10,864 nucleotides of DNA from CAYLHF01 sp964383365 (GTDB lineage Bacteria > Bacteroidota > Rhodothermia > Rhodothermales > UBA10348): positions 1 through 10,864 of the forward strand of contig CAYLHF010000062.1 of the NCBI GenBank assembly GCA_964383365.1, given 5' to 3'. A program made the translations under genes and the position numbers. This document shows, piece by piece, positions 6,627-10,864 of the stretch. How positions within the stretch are numbered: position 1 is the first letter of the stretch; each line of letters starts with the position of its first letter. The notes below the pieces were generated by a model. That model made no database searches. It saw only the letters and a program-made list of their open reading frames with translations, and was not told where the DNA came from.

Positions 6627-7412
6627 TCAGGTATCGGGATTGTTCTTGCCGGTCGAACGACTTGCCCGATGCATCGCTTCCACAGCATGCTGCGATGCCA
6701 CGGCGAGCTCTTTGCGGTCGCGATCACGCGTAGCGATCGGATCTGAGACCACTATGCGAATCACTATTGTCTGCAAACCCAGGACCTGCCACGCGTTCGC
6801 AAGCATGCGCTGTCCCTCCGGCCAGGTGATCTGCCTACGCGTATTTGCGTCGGTGGGTACCCCGTTGATCTGCTCCGCCCAAAAGTAGAGGGGGTGTACG
6901 TATCCGTCCGCCATTCCGGCGACCGCCTCAAACCCACCGGTCTTGAACGGCAGCAGCTCGCATCCGTCCGATGTCGTACCCTCCGGAAAAACCAACACCC
7001 CAACGCCACAACGCATCCGTTTCTGCACGGCATCGACGAACGATTCCGTCTCCATACGCCTCGAGCGATAGACGTATATTAATTGCACAGACCGTCCGAT
7101 CCACCCGAAAACGGGCCACCGATCCATTTCCGCTTTCGCCGCAAAGGCGACATTCATCTGAGACGCCAGAATCCACGGATCCAGAATTCCGACGTGGTTC
7201 GATACGACGAGCGACCCCTTTCCAAGTGCTACTGGATGCGACATTGCTACGGTCACACCGAGTACACGACAGAGTTTCTTGCTCGCCTCCGATTGCCTGT
7301 ATGCCAGGTATCGGTACCGGTCGTCTGCGGTCATACCTCGACTGCCGATACGCATCCTGGCAGACTCCACGACCATAATGATGACGAATCGAACGAGCTT
7401 CCAGATACGCAC
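6627..7412 (-). CDS. PlsC-family lysophospholipid acyltransferase
   Basis: This protein belongs to the LPLAT/AGPAT superfamily, which transfers an acyl chain to a lysophospholipid, typically lysophosphatidic acid to phosphatidic acid, at the inner membrane. The NHx4D catalytic motif is NHVGILD (His73, Asp78). The second block is KAEMDRWPVFGWIGR (93-107) followed by YVYRSRR (113-119). The glycerophosphate-binding block is FPEGTTSDG (142-150) with LPFKTGGF (154-161), and HPLYFWAE (173-180) follows. A hydrophobic N-terminal stretch (about 5-15) could associate with the membrane. The 261-residue length is usual. FPEGTTSDG with LPFK also occurs in lyso-ornithine-lipid acyltransferases (OlsA type), so the acceptor is uncertain and no symbol is given. 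The start is GTG without a visible Shine-Dalgarno; an ATG at residue 13 is an alternative. It is divergent from the Wzi-type gene. Confidence 0.88.
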   Translation of the reverse strand: MRIWKLVRFVIIMVVESARMRIGSRGMTADDRYRYLAYRQSEASKKLCRVLGVTVAMSHPVALGKGSLVVSNHVGILDPWILASQMNVAFAAKAEMDRWPVFGWIGRSVQLIYVYRSRRMETESFVDAVQKRMRCGVGVLVFPEGTTSDGCELLPFKTGGFEAVAGMADGYVHPLYFWAEQINGVPTDANTRRQITWPEGQRMLANAWQVLGLQTIVIRIVVSDPIATRDRDRKELAVASQHAVEAMHRASRSTGKNNPDT

Positions 7413-7532
7413 GATGAAAGTGAAGCGGATTGGTATTCAGGAGATTGGTTTGCTCGATCGCCGACGAAAAGGACGGGTTTCAGCGTATATTATAACGATT
7501 TGTAGCCTTTTAGATGTGGACTGACAGAAAGA
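7413..7532. promoter_or_regulatory. Divergent promoter region between the acyltransferase and Wzi-type genes
   Basis: These 120 bp separate two divergent genes and must hold promoters for both. An AT-rich patch on the plus strand, TATATTATAACGATTTG (7486-7502), stands out from the GC-rich surroundings about 30-45 nt before the TTG start. It resembles a -10/-7 region (TATATT or TATAAC), but no well-spaced -35 or -33 partner is clear. For the minus-strand gene nothing specific was seen. Confidence 0.35.
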
Positions 7533-9200
7533 TTGATCTCCCCTTCCAGATATTACCGGTGGATACACCGCTTCATACTGCACATTCTCGTTGCGGCTTC
7601 CCTACCCGGAGTGGTATGCGCGCAATCTGATGGGCTGCTTCAGCTTAACGACCCCATCCACCATTTTCTGATCAGACAACAGACCGCCGGATTTATCCCG
7701 TCGGCTCACCTTACACATCTTCCGCTATCGGCTTATGAAGCCCGGCAATATCTGGATTCTCTAGATGTCGAGCGCCTGTATCTGTCGTTCCAGGATCGCG
7801 AATTACTCGATATTTATCGAGGCGTGCAGGATCACCCCGGTGCCTATTGGGGCCAGAAACGATCCGGATGGATGTTTGCCAACGGTCGTGATTTCTACGC
7901 GACAAAGGATGAAGATTATTCGTTTCAGATCAACCCGTTACTCTACTACTCTCTGGGATATGCCGCCCGAAATGGAGGACAGTCTTCTCGGGCATGGAGA
8001 ACCACGCGGGGATTTCGGTTTTCGGGAAGTGCCGGGAAGTATCTGTTTTTTGAAGGAAGATTGAGCGAAAATCAACGGCAACTCGACCGTGTGAACGCCG
8101 AACGTACGGTCCCCCGAAAAGGATTTGTGAATGTAGCGGGAAACGGTGCGCTCGACTGGTTTGAATCGATTGGAATTATCGGCCTCAGGACGCGCCTTTT
8201 TGAAGTTCGATTCGGCCGTGACACGAATCGTTGGGGAAGTGGACTCAACAGCGCAACGCTTTCCAATTATGCGTCTCCATACGACCAGCTCGAATTGCGA
8301 GCTACCCTCGGAAAGGTCCAGTACGTGAGTCTCATGGCAGGGTTTGCCGGCCCTCGATCTTCTACCGGACAGCATCTGAGACTTCGAAAATATGCGTCCA
8401 TTCATCGACTATCGGTCAAACTACCCCACCGGATTGAAGCCAGTGTATTTGAAGCGGTCGTATTTGCCACCGATTCGCTCGGTCAGCGCCGGAGTTTCGA
8501 TCTCTCCTATGCCAATCCGATCATATTCTTACGGGCGGCAGAGCGGGATCGGGGAAGTCCGGACAATGCGATGGTGGGACTTGGAGCCTCCTGGATCCAC
8601 CATCCCGGACTGAAATTGTACGGTCAACTTCTCCTTGATGAACTGAGCGTCTCCCAGATCGGGAAACAGTGGTGGGCCAACAAATGGGCGTGGATTCTCG
8701 GAGCACATTCAGAGGATATTTTCGCTGAAAATCTCTCCATGCGATTCGAGGTTTCTCGCCTCAGGCCATTTATTTATTCGCACGACACGGAACTGGAGGC
8801 CTACGTTCACCACGGGGATCTTCTCGGGCATCCGGTCGGCCCGAACGCCTGGGATCTCACCGTGTCTGCTGACTATCTCATCTCACCTCGGTGGAATGCA
8901 GCGACCGTCGCGTCGTTCACAAAGAGAGGAATCAACGATGGGACGACCAATTTTGGCAGCGATCCCCGCGTCTCATATAACACGCGGGCAGGGGATTTCA
9001 ACCAGTTCATTCTCCAGGGTATTCGGCAGAATGAGGTCCGTCTGGAGGCGTACCTCGGTTACGAAGTTCTTCCCGACGTCCATCTCGATGCCAGTTTCGG
9101 CTTCCACTCGATCAACGATGATCTGAACGGATTGGATCGCTCGGCAACCCTGCTGCTGCAACTTCGATGGGGCGTACCGTTCGAGTTTGCCCGGTATTGA
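7533..9200 (+). CDS. Wzi-family (capsule assembly type) outer-membrane beta-barrel protein
   Basis: The 555-residue product starts with an N-terminal signal peptide: basic residues, a hydrophobic core (FILHILVAASLPGVV) and a probable signal peptidase I site after Ala30 (VCA|QSD). The mature part looks like the capsule-assembly Wzi family known from Bacteroidota. It has an N-terminal helical segment (LPLSAYEARQYLDSLD), many alternating beta strands, a Trp/Gly-rich stretch (FGRDTNRWGSGLNS) and a C-terminus ending in alternating hydrophobics with a final aromatic residue (RWGVPFEFARY), typical of outer-membrane barrels. In E. coli, Wzi binds capsule polysaccharide at the surface. No capsule glycosyltransferase or export gene is in the window, so that role is inferred from family only. 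The start is TTG with weak AGAAAG before it; a CTG at 7521 is an in-frame alternative. It converges on the kinase gene with 56 bp between stops. Confidence 0.72.
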   Translation: MISPSRYYRWIHRFILHILVAASLPGVVCAQSDGLLQLNDPIHHFLIRQQTAGFIPSAHLTHLPLSAYEARQYLDSLDVERLYLSFQDRELLDIYRGVQDHPGAYWGQKRSGWMFANGRDFYATKDEDYSFQINPLLYYSLGYAARNGGQSSRAWRTTRGFRFSGSAGKYLFFEGRLSENQRQLDRVNAERTVPRKGFVNVAGNGALDWFESIGIIGLRTRLFEVRFGRDTNRWGSGLNSATLSNYASPYDQLELRATLGKVQYVSLMAGFAGPRSSTGQHLRLRKYASIHRLSVKLPHRIEASVFEAVVFATDSLGQRRSFDLSYANPIIFLRAAERDRGSPDNAMVGLGASWIHHPGLKLYGQLLLDELSVSQIGKQWWANKWAWILGAHSEDIFAENLSMRFEVSRLRPFIYSHDTELEAYVHHGDLLGHPVGPNAWDLTVSADYLISPRWNAATVASFTKRGINDGTTNFGSDPRVSYNTRAGDFNQFILQGIRQNEVRLEAYLGYEVLPDVHLDASFGFHSINDDLNGLDRSATLLLQLRWGVPFEFARY

Positions 9201-9226
9201 CTCGCGCGATGCGGATCTCGACTCTT

Positions 9227-9238
9227 TACCGATCGGTA
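9227..9238. other. 12-bp perfect palindrome between convergent genes
   Basis: TACCGATCGGTA lies in the 56-bp gap between the stops of the Wzi-type gene and the kinase gene. As RNA it would give only a 4-bp stem around GATC, with no U-run after it, so it is a poor terminator. A protein-binding site or chance are equally possible. Confidence 0.25.
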
Positions 9239-9256
9239 CGCACCGGAATTCGGCAC

Positions 9257-10864
9257 TCAGTTCGCGCTCTTCCGTATCCCGAACCCACCCATGCGGATCG
9301 GTTCTCCGACCGGCGGATCGGCCCTGGGGAAACTCAGACTGAATGTCGACCCGACTCCCTTTTCGCTCTCGACCTGAATCTGGCCGTCCATCAGATGAAC
9401 GAGCCGAGCCGTGATCGCAAGTCCGAGACCCGTTCCCTCGTAAGACCGGGTCGGCCCGTCAGATTCTTGAACAAATTCGTCGAAGAGCTGAGGAAGAAAT
9501 TCCGATTCGATTCCAATACCCGTGTCTCGGACATGAATAGTCACCGAGCCTTCGTTGGATTCCGTTTCGATGGTGATCTGACCGCTGGCGGTGAATTTAA
9601 TCGCGTTTCCAACGAGATTCGCAATGACGGTAAGGAATCCCTGAATATCCAGATTGGCAAAAAGTGGTTCATCCGGTTTGAGCACTTCGATCGAAAGATC
9701 CTTCCTGTTTGCAGTATCGATAAGTCCTGATACTCCCGCTCTACACTGGTGATACACATTTGCCGGTTCGAGTACGATTTCCATCATACCTGCGCGAAGT
9801 TTCGCCAGATCGAGCAAGGAATTGAGCGTCTCCATGAGCCTACTCCCGCTGTCCTCGATGATGTCCAGGAATTCACGATACCCGGCCTCTTCAGGAATTT
9901 CGTCCTTCAGCACAGCCGTAAATCCAAGAATCGCCGTTAGCGGAGTCCTGAGTTCGTGCGATGTCGTAGCCAGGAATTCATCCTTCAATTTATTCGCTCG
10001 CTCCAATCGATCATTGGCTATCTGAAGCTGTTGACTTAGCTCTCTCTGACGAAGTAATTCTTTCGCCTGCTCAGCGGCCAACTTTTGTGAACGGGCCATC
10101 AACAGATACTTTCGTGCTGAGAATATGACTAGGAGGAGTGTCGTCACGTACAATAAATACGCCCACCACATACGGTACCACGGAGGCAAAATGGTAAACG
10201 AATAGCGAGTTTCTTCACTTATTCTACCCTGCGCATCGCGAGCGCGCGCCCGAAATACGTACGTTCCTTCCCGTAACCCCGTGATATGGGCCGAAGGCTC
10301 CTTCAGCCAACGAGTCCAGGACCTGGTCTTCCCATCAATGCGGGTCTGATATCGAATGGCTTCGGGATACGTGAATGACGTCGCAGCAAGATCGACGGTC
10401 AAATCTCTTTGTTCGAACGGAATTTCCGGCACCTGCCAACCCGGTTGATTGATTAATGGTCGCCCATCTTGCGTTCTGAAGCCGCCGATCAGGACTGCTT
10501 TGCCGGTCGATGTCGCTACTATTTTTGTAATCAGCGTGTGAATCGAATTCGGCCGAGGAATATCGAGTTTCGAATCGTAACGGATGAGTTCGTCACCGTC
10601 ATTGAACCAGACCACGCCATCGTCTTCGGCAAGGATGGTTGATGTGCTGGTTTTCTTGAATTTGAGTGCTTCTGGAGATTCAAATCTATACCGTCCTCCC
10701 TTCAGGGGAATGGCTTTTACCACTGAATCCGGGAAGACCATCCAAACATTTCCGAGATGATCCTCCGTTAGCGTCAGAAGACTGTCGGTTTTCCCTCCCG
10801 AGAATGGCCACAGATCATCGTCAAGAAAGAACCTGTCGCTTCTGGGATCGAAGCGATAGGTTCC
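9257..10864 (-). CDS. Propeller/Y_Y_Y-type transmembrane sensor histidine kinase (N-terminus beyond window)
   Basis: The frame is open through the window edge at 10864; the ATG at 10741 is internal. The upstream 41 codons contain two-component-regulator propeller features (YRFDPRSDRF, EDHLGNVW). Counting from that ATG, residues up to about 105 continue the propeller. About 110-187 form a Y_Y_Y domain (IRYQTRIDG, LREGTYVFRARARD). About 192-208 are a membrane helix, and 211-255 are a likely coiled coil. The HisKA H-box is SHELRTPL with the phospho-accepting His262. The ATPase domain has the N-box (VIANLVGNAIKF), DTGIGI, a FDEF motif and GTGLGLAI, and ends near FSLSFP, followed by about 22 tail residues. 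Family knowledge: the periplasmic propeller senses a ligand and the cytoplasmic kinase signals. There is no receiver or AraC-type domain at the C-terminus, so unlike hybrid (HTCS) regulators it needs a separate response regulator, which is not in the window. Confidence 0.93.
   Translation of the reverse strand, partial: GTYRFDPRSDRFFLDDDLWPFSGGKTDSLLTLTEDHLGNVWMVFPDSVVKAIPLKGGRYRFESPEALKFKKTSTSTILAEDDGVVWFNDGDELIRYDSKLDIPRPNSIHTLITKIVATSTGKAVLIGGFRTQDGRPLINQPGWQVPEIPFEQRDLTVDLAATSFTYPEAIRYQTRIDGKTRSWTRWLKEPSAHITGLREGTYVFRARARDAQGRISEETRYSFTILPPWYRMWWAYLLYVTTLLLVIFSARKYLLMARSQKLAAEQAKELLRQRELSQQLQIANDRLERANKLKDEFLATTSHELRTPLTAILGFTAVLKDEIPEEAGYREFLDIIEDSGSRLMETLNSLLDLAKLRAGMMEIVLEPANVYHQCRAGVSGLIDTANRKDLSIEVLKPDEPLFANLDIQGFLTVIANLVGNAIKFTASGQITIETESNEGSVTIHVRDTGIGIESEFLPQLFDEFVQESDGPTRSYEGTGLGLAITARLVHLMDGQIQVESEKGVGSTFSLSFPRADPPVGEPIRMGGFGIRKSAN

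Noticed and set aside
6415..6627. 70-codon minus-strand frame between the acyltransferase and protease genes
   Set aside because: It reads through the heptamer repeat and is low-complexity (Thr/Pro/Arg), with no Shine-Dalgarno site. It appears to be repeat sequence that happens to lack stops.
7600..7640. Lipoprotein signal at Cys29 of the Wzi-type protein
   Set aside because: The residues before the Cys (GVV) do not form a lipobox, while VCA|Q is a good signal peptidase I site.
9167..9730. 187-codon plus-strand open frame overlapping the end of the Wzi-type gene and the kinase
   Set aside because: It is antisense to the conserved ATPase domain of the kinase, and its Arg-rich translation has no domain.

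Overview
The window looks like chromosomal DNA from a moderately GC-rich member of the Rhodothermota/Bacteroidota side of the FCB group. This is inferred from the gene families present. A secreted protein carries a cohesin-like fold, a dockerin-like calcium repeat and a C-terminal tail of the type IX secretion (T9SS) kind. There is also a sensor kinase of the propeller plus Y_Y_Y type, and a Wzi-type outer-membrane barrel protein. Non-ATG starts and weak Shine-Dalgarno sites also fit that group. No tRNA, rRNA, CRISPR array, transposase, integrase or phage gene was seen.

Layout. Positions 1-1730 (+) hold the 3' part of a large secreted or surface protein. It runs convergently, 6 bp apart, into a block of five minus-strand genes. 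In transcription order these are: a PlsC-family acyltransferase (7412-6627); an intergenic stretch with a 7-bp tandem repeat; a membrane-anchored HtrA/DegP-type protease with two PDZ domains (6388-4796), overlapping chorismate synthase aroC by 4 nt (4799-3609); an unrecognised tail-anchored protein with SGDGR decapeptide repeats (3466-2798); and a protein made of two tandem TerB-like domains (2549-1737). On the other side of the plsC promoter region, a Wzi-family capsule-assembly-type barrel gene (7533-9200, +) runs convergently into a sensor histidine kinase (9257 to beyond 10864, -), whose N-terminus lies outside the window.

How the genes relate. Most have envelope roles: phospholipid acylation, periplasmic protein quality control, an outer-membrane barrel, a secreted adhesin-like protein and a transmembrane sensor kinase. 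AroC is the metabolic exception and is translationally tied to the protease. The least explained element is the SGDGR repeat protein. Its repeats are conserved as amino acids while codons vary, including switches between the two separate serine codon families, so selection appears to act on the peptide. The tandem TerB protein beside it is also uncharacterised. No defence, biosynthetic or mobile system can be supported from this sequence.
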